Shown here one piece after another: positions 33,200 to 43,057 of a stretch of DNA of 45,002 nt. The position numbers and the translations under genes are program-made. Every line of letters begins with the position of its first letter. Positions within the stretch are counted from its first letter, which is position 1. The notes under the pieces were generated by a model. It was not told where the DNA came from. It did no database searches and worked only from the letters and a program-made list of their open reading frames with translations. Origin of the DNA: JAUZRW01 sp964549915 (GTDB lineage Bacteria > Chloroflexota > Anaerolineae > Aggregatilineales > Phototrophicaceae); assembly GCA_964549915.1 (NCBI GenBank), contig CAZJWX010000034.1, forward strand, positions 1 to 45,002, in the 5' to 3' direction.

Positions 33200-36100
33200 A
33201 TGCCCTTGCCAAATCCTCCGACTATCATCGTTCGCGGGCCGTTCTGGACGGCCCAGGTCACTGTTGTGAGCGAGACTCTGGCCAGCAGTGAGCGAGCCGT
33301 ACGCCAGACGCGAAGCATTTTCGTACGCCAGGGTGATCTACGTGCGGGGACGATCAATGCACTCTGTTTCGTGCATCGTGTCGAAATTCGGCCTGATGGC
33401 AGTGGCGGTTACGTCTGGCAGCGAGCAGGTGGGGCGCAACCGCCTCCCAGCAGCGCTCCGGACGATGTGCATCAGGCAAAGGCCAGCGGTGAATTGGTGC
33501 CGCTGATGCTGGTGGCGCAGGAACAATCCAATGAGTATCGCTGCGTCGGTGGCGACATCTGCCTGGATGTTCTGCCAGCGCAGGCTGGGGCGGATGACAA
33601 GCTCTATCAGGCGTTGGGGTTGCAACGTTCGTCCCAGCCAGTGCGCGGACGCTGGGAATTGAGCGCCCATGCCAGCGGCGTCTCGTTACACAGTCTATTT
33701 CGCCTACCCTGGATCGATGATCAGTTGCGCGCACCACTGCTGCTGGCACCTGCGATCCGTCGTGACGGAGAGACAGAAACGCGTGGCTATCGCCTGAGCA
33801 TCGAAGAAGAGCGCCTGACCGAAGGCGAGGCGTACAGCATCATCCTCGCCTGGCAGTTGCTCACTCGCTATTTGAACCCGCGCAATGCCCTCGTCCCAGG
33901 TAATCCGGAATTGCCAGTACCGACCTGGGTCACGCTGGAAACGGCTGATCCACTGGATGTACCGCAGATTTACTGGAAAATCGAAGATTGGACGGCACCG
34001 CTGCCGCGTCCGCTCTTTGCGGGCAGTGACGCCTTCAACCTGATCCTCAGCGATCAACAGCCCGACGAACAGGTGCATAAGCCCGCGTCCCTGGCGACGG
34101 TTGCCCTCGAAGAGGTCGCATTTGAGGGCGATTTGGAGGCAGGACTCACGCTTTCCCTGGTGACGGGACAGGATGCGGATGGCAGCACTAACCTGCAATA
34201 CGCCTGGGACAATGCCGATGGACTGCGCGATACGCTCGACATCACCGAGCTTGAGGTCGCCTTCAGCCCGGTGGAAACGCCGGAGATGCTGCGCGAGCAA
34301 CTGGGCATCCTGCCGCCGGAATGGTTTCCCAGCGCTGCGCGGGAGGCCATCGCCCCGCCTGTTGTCTGGGGATTCATGCCCCTGGATGAAGGTTGGGCAC
34401 AGCTTCCTGTCTTGAACCTGACCGAGCAAATCTTCCTCAATGCTGAGCTGGCGAATCTGGCACAGGACAACGCCCCGCAGCCCCGCAGCTTGATTCAAGG
34501 CGCGGTCTCGCTGGGTAATGCACACAGCGATGTGCTGGTTGATTTCCCCCATGAGAATCCCTGGAACGTCACATTGATCCGGGCGCAGCGTGTACAGGGC
34601 ACCTGGAAGCTGCAACCTGCCGGCGACAACGAACTTCAGTTGCAATCAGTTGCCGTGCGCGTTGATGACCCGGAAGTGATTCTCAACGGCTTCTTCTGGT
34701 TGAGCACCGGACAGCCTACCATTGAAGATGCCCTGCCTGATCTTGATGACTGGGGTAGCGGTCTGGAGGCGATCCCGCTGCGCACCAACCAACCGACTCG
34801 CGATTTGTTCCCCGCTCCGGTCATCTTCCAGACCAGCGAAATCAGCCTGAAACTACGAACGCTCTCGGATGAGACCCGGCGCAAACGCACTTCCGCCGAG
34901 TTGATGGATTGGGACATGCAGTACCGCGTGCAAGATGCCGTGCTGGAGAAAATGCTCCAGCGCTGTATTCTGCCGCTGGATGTCTTCAGCGCTGCGCCGC
35001 CGCTACTCTGGCTGCGCCATCAAACGCTGCCGATGATCCAGGCGCTGCCCCTGACCCAGACCAAGACGCCCCCCAATCATCCCAATGCCAGCCGCCAACT
35101 GGCACCCTTCCAACTGCCTCTGGTCGAGCAACCCTTTGAGGCAGGACGAGACTGTGCCGCCGACACCAGCCCGGGTGAGACTCCTGTGGTGGCCCTGCCG
35201 GATGGCTGGCGCTTCGGCGTGGCAGCAGGCAACGGCGCGGATCAGTGGGCGCAAGTGTTGTTGGGCGAAGCCCCCCTGAAACCCGCGCGTGAATGGGTCG
35301 AAGAGCAGGATTTGCCACTGGTGGCCCTCTCGCTGCCGGGCTTAATCCTCGACCCATATTTGAGCGCAGATGAGATTGGTCTGGGCGAAGATTCGCTGCT
35401 GACGCTTGCGCTGCAAATGCGCTATGACCTGCCCTATACCGATCAACTCAATGCGCTGGCTGAACTCCCGAAAGAAGAGACGGGTACGGAACTGTCATCC
35501 CCGCTGGCACCAGAAGAACCCGAAGGACAGCCCGCGCCGCTCCAGCGTGCGGATTACGGCAAATACTGGCATTCGCTGTCGATCAAGGCATCACTGGCCA
35601 GCGTCGCTGCGGCGGATGTCTTCCGGCGCGAGAATGGCAACACCTCCGTACAAAACCTGGTGGAACCCTATCGTTGGCTTGTGGCCGCCAGCAGTGACCT
35701 GAACGCTTATCCGGGCAGTTTGCAGGTTGATAACGCCGATGGCGAGCCGCTGCCGATCCAGCTTTCGGAGGATGCTGCCCTCGAAGGTCTCAGTGGCCGC
35801 TTCATCGTGGAGGGTGATGAGAACCTCGTCCACAGCACGAATGGTGATGGCAATCCGTACTACCTGACCGCAGGCAGTGCTGCCGCTTATGTGACGGGGG
35901 AGGGCGCTGGGCGCCAATACCGTGACCAACGCGGCCTGCTGCGCGGGGCGACTCGTCTGAACGTCGAGAGTCCGGCGCTGCTGCGCACCCCTGTGAAGTT
36001 GCACCGCGAAATCGGCGCATACGATCATTATGAACTGGTGACTGCCCTCGGCGCTCAAAGCCTCAGCATCGGCGCTGGCCAGTGGAGCTTCTGGTTCCGT

Positions 36101-39100
36101 GACCTGCCCGCACAACAGGCGACGGATACCTTCCTGCGCCGCATCACACAGTCAGACTTCGCCGAGGACATCAACGATCCGGAAGCGCTTGCCAGCCACT
36201 ACAACCACCTGAACGGCTATGAATGGCGGCTGGGCGCGAGTGATGCCCCCCATCTGCCGCTCTTCAACCTGCATTTCTTCCCGCTGTCGCTGGAAGAGGT
36301 TGCCTTTGACGGCGAAACCGTGCAGCGTGTGGTGTTGATTGGACGCCTGCAATTACCGCTGGATGCCGATAATCCGGCAGAAATCACCGATTTGAGCAAC
36401 GCAGTGCAGTTGACGTTCGAGCAGGATGCAGCGGCGGGGATGCCTGTCCTCAGCGCCGTTGAGATTATATCCAGCCGGGGCGAGTGGCCGCTGCGGCTGC
36501 GCGACGGTGAGACGACCAATGCCCCGCTGCTGACCTGGGAAAGCGTCACGCTGGATGCTGATGCCGGACAGTTGACAGTATCCGGTGTGCAACTCCGCTA
36601 TATTCTCTTCGATGCTGAATGGACGCTGCCGCTGGATGATCTGCTCTTCGCGTCCGATACCATCAGTATCGAGCAAGTATATACTTTCGCAGCAGCAGTG
36701 GATGCGCCCATTGCGCCGCGCGATGTACAGCTCACGCTGAAGACCGACGGTGATCATAGCGCGACACTCAACCTCGACCTGCGCCTGGGTGACCGAAATG
36801 CGGCAGCAGACGATGAAGCAGTCCGCCGGGCCTTCTCCACGACCATTCAGGTCGAACTGGTACAGGGTGGAGACAACCCCTACAGCGCAGTCGATGCCAT
36901 GCTCTTCGAAGATGTGCCGATCCAGCGCGGCGAAACTGAGGCTGACGACGACCTGGAACTGATCTATACCGACAAAGCCTTCCAACTGCGCTGGTACGAT
37001 TTTCAACGTCCGCAGCCAGTCAATGGCGAAGCGCAGCAAGAGCACCTGCAATTACTGCCGGGATTACACTTGATGCACCCGGATACGACTGGATCAGGAT
37101 TGCCGGGGTTTGTGGCAGCGTCCTTCCATGTGCTGCGGCAAGTTGCGCTCCCTGCTGGCTTCAATCCCCAGGCCGGGGACGCACTCGATACGCTCCGTGC
37201 TGCGCTTACACAGGTGCACGTATCCCTGCCGTCGTCATCCGCGCTTCAGCAGGTCGGGAACGGCCAGCACTGGCATCTGCGGCACGATACCCATACCGAT
37301 GTGCTTCGTCAGACGGGCGAAGGCTGGATGCTCTTCTTCGGCATTCCGCACCTGCAAATGCGCATGGCATTCGTCGAGATGCTCATCAACTGTGCCTGGG
37401 GGAATTTCCTGCAAGATGGTGTGGGAGCTTACACCGCGTCAGACGATCAGCGTGAGCAGATTTTCAGCAGTTCGGCGGGCTTCATCACATTGAACTACAC
37501 GACGCGCTGGCGCGACCAGGACGACACCTGGCAGGATCGCTATCTGCTCAACGGGGTATTGGAGGTGACGAACCTCGTGAGCTGGCCTGCTGGAATCATT
37601 CCGGATGCCGATGATCCCATGCAGCTTCAACTTCCCGCTGCTGCGCTGGGTGACGAGCCGCTTTCTCACACGCGCCACACCCTGCGTGTTCTGCTGAATC
37701 AGCATGAGATGCCGCCTGAAGCCCTGATTGCTGGGGATGAGAACCTGATCTTCGCCCTGGCGCCGGGGCATTCCTGGCAGTTCCTCGCTGTCGTCGAACA
37801 TCAGTTGATCGATGTGGCGACCAATGCGGATTTCACGGAATTCAACCTGAGCAATGATCGCCGCTGGACAGCGTTGCAAGAAGTGCGCTTGATGCTGCCG
37901 GAGACATTTGCTGAATTCCTGGGCAGCTTCAACACACAGGAGCCTGACCATGAGCAGTGGGTCATGAATTACGGCTACCTCTCCGAGGATCTGCGCCGCG
38001 CGTTCTTGCAAGAAGAGGTCGGGGAGCTTGCACGTCTGCGGTATCCTGCCTTGCTCGTGGAGGCCAGTGCACCTCACTGGGTGCGCTTACAGCCGCTTTC
38101 CGAGGCTCTGGGTACAACCGACCTGCAATACCTGCCCGGTGGTGCGCAGAACGCCATCCTCAGCGCCCCGGAAGACTTCGCACCCGTCGCAATTTCGCAA
38201 CGCACCGATGATCCTGTTACAGCCGATGAGATGTTCCGCTGGCTGCTGCTGACCATGCCCTTCCTGGGGCGTTTGCAGGATCGCAGGCAGGATCGTCTCG
38301 ATGTGGAGAATTTGCCGCCGGACGAAGAGGTCAGCGATTTGCAGATTGATCCGGTGTTGCAGTTGTACGCTCGCTTGCGCGCCGATGTGAGCACGACAGA
38401 TGACATTGAGAGCGCCCTGCAAGTCAGCACAGCGGCGATTTTCGCCAATGTCTCGCTGACGGGAAAGCCGCTGAATATCCGCATTGCGGTGATGGATACC
38501 GCAGCGGGCCATATCTGGGCGCGGCTCGATCAACTCTCGCTGGAAGAAAATTGGTATCGCGTCCAGAACCCGCTGGCGGAGCGCGTGGGCACGGGTATTC
38601 GCGGAGTCATGGCCTCGCTGCCAGATACCCCGGCGCGTCTCAGCCGTTCGACAGCGCTGCGCCACGCCTTCGAGACTTTCCGCCGGGTGAGTGTGCCCGC
38701 TGGCGAGGATGCGCAACCACTGATCCCGGATACGACCGGACAGCTTGTGTGGCGGGAAGGGCATCTCTTCCTGCTGCAAGGGGTGGAAGCCGAACGTAAA
38801 CCGGTCGCGACCACGAATTTGATCCCCTACGTTGTGAAAGAGGGTGACACACTCTTCGCCATCTCGCGCCGCTTCGAGACGACTGTGGACGACATCCGGG
38901 ATGCCAATCCGGACGAAGACCTGTCCGTGATTCACGCGGGCGATAAGCTGCAAATTCCGTTGCCGTTCGCCGTCCGCAGCGAGCAATACGTCGTACAATC
39001 GGGCGATACAATCATCGTGCTCTGGCGGCGCTACGCCCGCACGTCATCGGAGTGGAATGAGTGGCGCGATGCCTTCGTGCTCGCCAATCAGATCCAAGAC

Positions 39101-42100
39101 CCGGATTTGATCCTCACGCGGCAGGTTGTCTGGATTCCGGTTCTGGGTGGTGCTTCCACAGACGGCGACACTGGAGAGGCCGGGGCCAGGCCGCTGCAAC
39201 TATGCTGGGACGGCAACCCGTCAGGGTCTTCGAAATGGAAGATTCACAACCCCAATCCGAAGCCGTTGAGCCTCAATCCGCGCACCATCGTGCGTTTCAA
39301 CTGGTATGCGCTGGACGAAAATGGCAACGTGCTGCAAAGCGGCGAACGATGGGAGAATGAAGGCACAATCCTGCATAATACAGTGCGTGCAGCGCGTCTG
39401 AAAGTCGAATGGTATCTCGTCATCGATAACCAGGATACGCCAATTCTGGGAGAAACTGTGATCGAGGCAACGGAAGAATACCAGTGTGATGACGATTGGC
39501 CGCAAGAGAAACCGCCCGTTCCGGAAGAACTCTCACCGCTGCGGCATCCTTACGCATGGCATCTCGTCGCGCCGCAGCTACAGGACTGGCCCGTAGGTCA
39601 GGGTGATGTGCAGCGCTTCCCGACAGCAACATTGCTCCCCGTTCCCAGGGATAACGCCGATAGCGCCGACCCCTACCCGGTTTCCTTCTGCATCAGCCCC
39701 TATGTCGGCATCGACTTTGCACCCGCGAAGGATGTCGTCCCGCGCATCATCTATACAGAATTGCTCTGCCTTGATCCGCTGACGCAGACGTTCGTTCCCG
39801 TCGCCAGCCAGTTGTACGACCTGGAGACCATCGTCCAGGATCAACAGCTAGAAACGACAGCCGACTCGTATCGCACGCTCGCAGAAACGATCTACACCGA
39901 GAAGAGCAGGGGCTGGGGGCGCGAGATTCAACGCCGCCTCGCCCCGGATACACCGATTGCTGTGCTGCGCTTCCGCACCATCAATGAAGCGCTTACGCCC
40001 CAGGCGGGTGAAGCTGCATTGACGACTACCTATGCTTTCTCGCTCGTCAGTGACTTGAAGGTGCAGGAGCGACTTTCGCGGCATATGTTCAGCATCCGCA
40101 CCCGTCCAGAAGACCTGCGCTACCGCCAGGGTCAGTACGGCGGATACAAACTACCCCAGGACGCACAACCTTTCGAGATAGCGCCTCCGCAGACAACGGG
40201 TGTACAGCCGATTTACTTTGCCGAGCAGCCCGCGAACCCCAATGATCCCGAAGTTCGGGAGGCCTCCTGGCCCTGGGGTGTCAGCGCACTGCGTCTGAGC
40301 ATCCAGTATACAGAAGGCAAGCGAGGCGTCGTTGGCAGCACCGAAGGTGATGGCGATGCGGCACCGAGTACCCTGTGGTGGCAGGCACCACAGCACCAGG
40401 TGCAATTCCGTTCCAGCACAGAGGATGATCGTCCCAGCGCAGGGCTGCCGAAGAAGTTCCGTGCTCCGGCAATTGCCAGCTTGTTACCCGTCCTGCCTGC
40501 CGCGCCCATGCCGGGTATTGATGTCGAAGCGCTGCTGGGTGTCACCAGTGGCGCGGGTGAATCGGAGGATGGCACTGGAACAGGCAGCACGAACGGGGCA
40601 GGCGCCATCACGAAACACTGGCAGCCCGTCCTGCCCGGCAATCTGCGCTACATGGTACTGGGCAGCCGCGCAGGGGCCATGTTCGCCTTCCGCAATATGC
40701 TGCTGAGGCAAAGTGCGCTCAGTGGTGCTTCTGCGGGGGAGACGGTGGTATCTGGCAGCGTCCCGGTGCAGCATCGCGTGCCGCGTCCGGTTTCACTTCC
40801 GCCCAACGAACGGCCCGAATATGCCCTGCAAACCTGGGCGAGCCGCTTCGAACCGCAGCGCAATGCGCTGGTGACCGAAGGCCCCGCTGACGAAGCCTTC
40901 TTCGCCGCGTCAAACCCGCTGCGTATGGTCAGCGAAGAGGACTTCGACCCGACAAAGGCTGAAAAATTCCCCGCCGTACCCAGGCGTCGGATGCAGGTGA
41001 CGCTCAGCAGTCCCGCCAACGGTGCGATTCCGCCGGGATGGACAGGGGAGATTGTCCTGGATGTCACCTCTGACATGGGCGCAGACTGGGTGCCCACGCC
41101 TGCCGAAATCGAGAAGTACCTGCGCCTGGAACTTGTGCAGGGCAACCAGACTCCGCGCGTTTATGAGACGCAACCAGCGGATAGCAGCCTGCTACGGGCG
41201 TCCGGCTCATTCGAGAACAACCTGCCCTCTGCCGACACACAGGCCGAGACCATGCTGGATGCATCCTGGCGTTCGCTCTTCGCCAATGCCGGGGTCAGCC
41301 TGCCAGAGAATGCCAAAGTCAGTGAAATCCAGCCGCTGGGTGGCGTTCGTACCTGGCGCGTCTTCGATGTAGACGGTGTGCCGTATGTCATCGCCCGCTT
41401 GCAGGAACCACATCCGACAGTGGAAAACGAGGTCATCGTCTGGCTGCACGTCTTCCGCCAGGCGGATCGCTTCAAGCTGCGCTATCGTCTGAAGAAGCTG
41501 TCGGAGGAAGAGCGCAACAGCGGCATCATACGCAGCCAATCGTCTGAGGAAATCGTACTGCGTGCTTCAGTACTCTATGCAGCCGACGATGAGGAAAACT
41601 TCAAGCAAATTCTGCAATTGCCGTTGCGCATCAGTGACCCCACTCGCTTTCCGCTGCCGCTCTCACCGCGCTTCGTGCACTTCGAAGACCCGGAATACAA
41701 CCGTCGTCTGGCCTCCAATGCAGCGACTGCTTCGCGCAATGTGGATGTTTTCGTCCTGGAAGGTGGCAACCCCGCCCGCAAGCATCTCTTCACAGCGGGC
41801 ATTGCCACAGATCGCCGTGAGTACAATCCGGATAGCGAATTAGCGCTGCGCTATGATTGGCTGGGTGGCGTTCCCTTTGCGCCAGGAGATGACAATCAGC
41901 CCCAGGCCGTCGTGAAGCTGACGCGCGTAACGCAAGAAGGCAATGAATTCACAGTGCGCGTGGAAAAGGTAAAAGTTGGCAAGCTGCGGCAGATCAAGCT
42001 GAGCGAACTGCGCGGCGGCGACGGCAATTTGCTGCTGCAACCGGGCGATGTGCTGCAACTCTATCTCTATGTCGGTGGTGATGTCTCCGGGGTGAATATT

Positions 42101-42520
42101 GAGGGCGAAACGGATCCGGTCGCTGTGCGCGTGGTTGAGGAGTTGTCGAGTGGTTTCCCGCTGGATCGTGCCCTCGATGATGAGGACTACGCGCCGTTCC
42201 TGGCGAAGGCTGTTGTCCTCCGTGTGGACATCATCGAAGAGTCGGTGATCCCTGTCCCGGAAGCGGGTTATGCACTGCTGCATGCCCAGGAAGTCGCCGG
42301 GCAGGTGCAGGTCGAGTGTGCGCGTTTCGCCTGGAATCCGGCGGCGGCTCGCGTTGAATTGATTTCGCCAGACGATTTGCTGAAGGAGACAGTACGGCGT
42401 CGGGCTGTATTCCACTGGTTGCACACCGTACGCCCGGGGCGCAATTCCGAACTGGCGATCCAGAAGGTCACTAATACGGGTTCGACACACTTCCCACAGT
42501 TCGGGCAGGGATCCGATTGA
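33200..42520 (+). CDS. Giant uncharacterised protein 2 with two LysM-like domains (3106 residues)
   Basis: One uninterrupted frame. AGGAG (33187-33191), overlapping the stop of giant 1, lies 8 nt before the ATG. The N-terminus (MPLPNPPTIIVRGPFW) is not a signal peptide. Most of the protein (1-1870) is beta-rich without a family I recognise. Two LysM-like domains follow at about 1875-1922 (YVVKEGDTLFAISRRF) and 1928-1983 (YVVQSGDTIIVLWRRY). Beyond them are more beta-rich segments, a Gly/Ser/Thr linker (about 2444-2470) and a final part with an Ig-like stretch near 2601. LysM domains bind N-acetylglucosamine polymers such as peptidoglycan, and also occur in baseplate proteins of phage tails and contractile injection systems; no such structural genes are here. 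The function is unknown. It is probably made and used together with giant 1. Confidence 0.85.
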   Translation: MPLPNPPTIIVRGPFWTAQVTVVSETLASSERAVRQTRSIFVRQGDLRAGTINALCFVHRVEIRPDGSGGYVWQRAGGAQPPPSSAPDDVHQAKASGELVPLMLVAQEQSNEYRCVGGDICLDVLPAQAGADDKLYQALGLQRSSQPVRGRWELSAHASGVSLHSLFRLPWIDDQLRAPLLLAPAIRRDGETETRGYRLSIEEERLTEGEAYSIILAWQLLTRYLNPRNALVPGNPELPVPTWVTLETADPLDVPQIYWKIEDWTAPLPRPLFAGSDAFNLILSDQQPDEQVHKPASLATVALEEVAFEGDLEAGLTLSLVTGQDADGSTNLQYAWDNADGLRDTLDITELEVAFSPVETPEMLREQLGILPPEWFPSAAREAIAPPVVWGFMPLDEGWAQLPVLNLTEQIFLNAELANLAQDNAPQPRSLIQGAVSLGNAHSDVLVDFPHENPWNVTLIRAQRVQGTWKLQPAGDNELQLQSVAVRVDDPEVILNGFFWLSTGQPTIEDALPDLDDWGSGLEAIPLRTNQPTRDLFPAPVIFQTSEISLKLRTLSDETRRKRTSAELMDWDMQYRVQDAVLEKMLQRCILPLDVFSAAPPLLWLRHQTLPMIQALPLTQTKTPPNHPNASRQLAPFQLPLVEQPFEAGRDCAADTSPGETPVVALPDGWRFGVAAGNGADQWAQVLLGEAPLKPAREWVEEQDLPLVALSLPGLILDPYLSADEIGLGEDSLLTLALQMRYDLPYTDQLNALAELPKEETGTELSSPLAPEEPEGQPAPLQRADYGKYWHSLSIKASLASVAAADVFRRENGNTSVQNLVEPYRWLVAASSDLNAYPGSLQVDNADGEPLPIQLSEDAALEGLSGRFIVEGDENLVHSTNGDGNPYYLTAGSAAAYVTGEGAGRQYRDQRGLLRGATRLNVESPALLRTPVKLHREIGAYDHYELVTALGAQSLSIGAGQWSFWFRDLPAQQATDTFLRRITQSDFAEDINDPEALASHYNHLNGYEWRLGASDAPHLPLFNLHFFPLSLEEVAFDGETVQRVVLIGRLQLPLDADNPAEITDLSNAVQLTFEQDAAAGMPVLSAVEIISSRGEWPLRLRDGETTNAPLLTWESVTLDADAGQLTVSGVQLRYILFDAEWTLPLDDLLFASDTISIEQVYTFAAAVDAPIAPRDVQLTLKTDGDHSATLNLDLRLGDRNAAADDEAVRRAFSTTIQVELVQGGDNPYSAVDAMLFEDVPIQRGETEADDDLELIYTDKAFQLRWYDFQRPQPVNGEAQQEHLQLLPGLHLMHPDTTGSGLPGFVAASFHVLRQVALPAGFNPQAGDALDTLRAALTQVHVSLPSSSALQQVGNGQHWHLRHDTHTDVLRQTGEGWMLFFGIPHLQMRMAFVEMLINCAWGNFLQDGVGAYTASDDQREQIFSSSAGFITLNYTTRWRDQDDTWQDRYLLNGVLEVTNLVSWPAGIIPDADDPMQLQLPAAALGDEPLSHTRHTLRVLLNQHEMPPEALIAGDENLIFALAPGHSWQFLAVVEHQLIDVATNADFTEFNLSNDRRWTALQEVRLMLPETFAEFLGSFNTQEPDHEQWVMNYGYLSEDLRRAFLQEEVGELARLRYPALLVEASAPHWVRLQPLSEALGTTDLQYLPGGAQNAILSAPEDFAPVAISQRTDDPVTADEMFRWLLLTMPFLGRLQDRRQDRLDVENLPPDEEVSDLQIDPVLQLYARLRADVSTTDDIESALQVSTAAIFANVSLTGKPLNIRIAVMDTAAGHIWARLDQLSLEENWYRVQNPLAERVGTGIRGVMASLPDTPARLSRSTALRHAFETFRRVSVPAGEDAQPLIPDTTGQLVWREGHLFLLQGVEAERKPVATTNLIPYVVKEGDTLFAISRRFETTVDDIRDANPDEDLSVIHAGDKLQIPLPFAVRSEQYVVQSGDTIIVLWRRYARTSSEWNEWRDAFVLANQIQDPDLILTRQVVWIPVLGGASTDGDTGEAGARPLQLCWDGNPSGSSKWKIHNPNPKPLSLNPRTIVRFNWYALDENGNVLQSGERWENEGTILHNTVRAARLKVEWYLVIDNQDTPILGETVIEATEEYQCDDDWPQEKPPVPEELSPLRHPYAWHLVAPQLQDWPVGQGDVQRFPTATLLPVPRDNADSADPYPVSFCISPYVGIDFAPAKDVVPRIIYTELLCLDPLTQTFVPVASQLYDLETIVQDQQLETTADSYRTLAETIYTEKSRGWGREIQRRLAPDTPIAVLRFRTINEALTPQAGEAALTTTYAFSLVSDLKVQERLSRHMFSIRTRPEDLRYRQGQYGGYKLPQDAQPFEIAPPQTTGVQPIYFAEQPANPNDPEVREASWPWGVSALRLSIQYTEGKRGVVGSTEGDGDAAPSTLWWQAPQHQVQFRSSTEDDRPSAGLPKKFRAPAIASLLPVLPAAPMPGIDVEALLGVTSGAGESEDGTGTGSTNGAGAITKHWQPVLPGNLRYMVLGSRAGAMFAFRNMLLRQSALSGASAGETVVSGSVPVQHRVPRPVSLPPNERPEYALQTWASRFEPQRNALVTEGPADEAFFAASNPLRMVSEEDFDPTKAEKFPAVPRRRMQVTLSSPANGAIPPGWTGEIVLDVTSDMGADWVPTPAEIEKYLRLELVQGNQTPRVYETQPADSSLLRASGSFENNLPSADTQAETMLDASWRSLFANAGVSLPENAKVSEIQPLGGVRTWRVFDVDGVPYVIARLQEPHPTVENEVIVWLHVFRQADRFKLRYRLKKLSEEERNSGIIRSQSSEEIVLRASVLYAADDEENFKQILQLPLRISDPTRFPLPLSPRFVHFEDPEYNRRLASNAATASRNVDVFVLEGGNPARKHLFTAGIATDRREYNPDSELALRYDWLGGVPFAPGDDNQPQAVVKLTRVTQEGNEFTVRVEKVKVGKLRQIKLSELRGGDGNLLLQPGDVLQLYLYVGGDVSGVNIEGETDPVAVRVVEELSSGFPLDRALDDEDYAPFLAKAVVLRVDIIEESVIPVPEAGYALLHAQEVAGQVQVECARFAWNPAAARVELISPDDLLKETVRRRAVFHWLHTVRPGRNSELAIQKVTNTGSTHFPQFGQGSD
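38822..39145 (+). other. Tandem LysM-like domains inside giant 2
   Basis: The first domain has the full LysM pattern: YVVKEGDTLFAISRRF, then TTVDDIRDANPD, then IHAGDKLQIPLP. The second keeps YVVQSGDTIIVLWRRY and ends in a VVWIPVL strand, but its middle is longer and replaces the usual LxxxN element with WRDAFVLANQIQDPDLI. They lie near the middle of the protein rather than at an end. Confidence 0.8.
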
Positions 42521-42529
42521 TCGAGTGCG

Positions 42530-42560
42530 ATGCGGGGGGACGTGAGAACGGCTCCCGCAT
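42530..42560 (+). terminator. Hairpin after the giant genes
   Basis: ATGCGGG (42530-42536) and CCCGCAT (42554-42560) form a 7-bp G/C-rich stem starting 10 nt after the stop of giant 2. No T-run follows, so termination strength is uncertain. The remaining bases to 42655 show nothing else. Confidence 0.45.
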
Positions 42561-42655
42561 TGGCTGCATGATCCTGGCTGCCTACCAATGGGCGCAATGC
42601 GTCGGTCCAGTGCAACCTGCGTGAAGCCACTGGCGTGGATTTGCCATTCCACTTC

Positions 42656-42988
42656 TCACACAAAACAACCAGTATTGATGCCAGGACAGGCCAGAAGAAC
42701 CACCTTGTGAAATAAGTATTCCAGGACTGGAAACGGTTCGTAGAAGTGATGCAGCAGCCGTTTCCATTCTTGATATTCCGTTGAACTGCGAAAGCCCACC
42801 GTGTGATCTTCCAGCGTTTCCCACCAGACCAGCAGCAGATACTTGTGCTCGGCTTCGATGCATTTATGCAATTCATGCCGGATGTAGCCACGCATTGAAG
42901 CAATGATGGGCGAGGCTCGCCGGAACGCCGCTTCAAACGCGGTGCTTTCACCAGATCGGATATGCAGCAAGGCGGATTCGAGAATCAT
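42656..42988 (-). CDS. Antibiotic-biosynthesis-monooxygenase (ABM) fold protein
   Basis: The 110 residues match the small ferredoxin-like ABM fold: an N-terminal strand (MILESALLHIRSG), a helix with FEAAFRRASPIIASMRGYIRH, a strand with KYLLLVWWETLEDH, then a helix FRSSTEYQEWKRLLHHFYEP. Members are dimeric and act as quinol monooxygenases or heme-degrading enzymes, or have no known activity; the substrate here cannot be told. The start is the ATG at 42986-42988 (minus strand), with GGGG about 8 nt upstream. A longer frame reaching 43084 would run into the start of the divergent cobB gene. The gene is divergent from cobB, with 69 bp between the two start codons. Confidence 0.8.
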   Translation of the reverse strand: MILESALLHIRSGESTAFEAAFRRASPIIASMRGYIRHELHKCIEAEHKYLLLVWWETLEDHTVGFRSSTEYQEWKRLLHHFYEPFPVLEYLFHKVVLLACPGINTGCFV

Positions 42989-43057
42989 GGGTTTGTCCCC
43001 TGCGGGCGATGTGGCTAAGATAGGGCAACCATAGCACGAGTTGAGTGAAACAAGCGC

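Noticed and set aside
20820..42520. Giant genes as Rhs/Tc toxins, RTX adhesins or NRPS/PKS
   Set aside because: No YD repeats, no nonapeptide glycine-aspartate repeats, no adenylation, ketosynthase or carrier motifs, and no export signal of those families.
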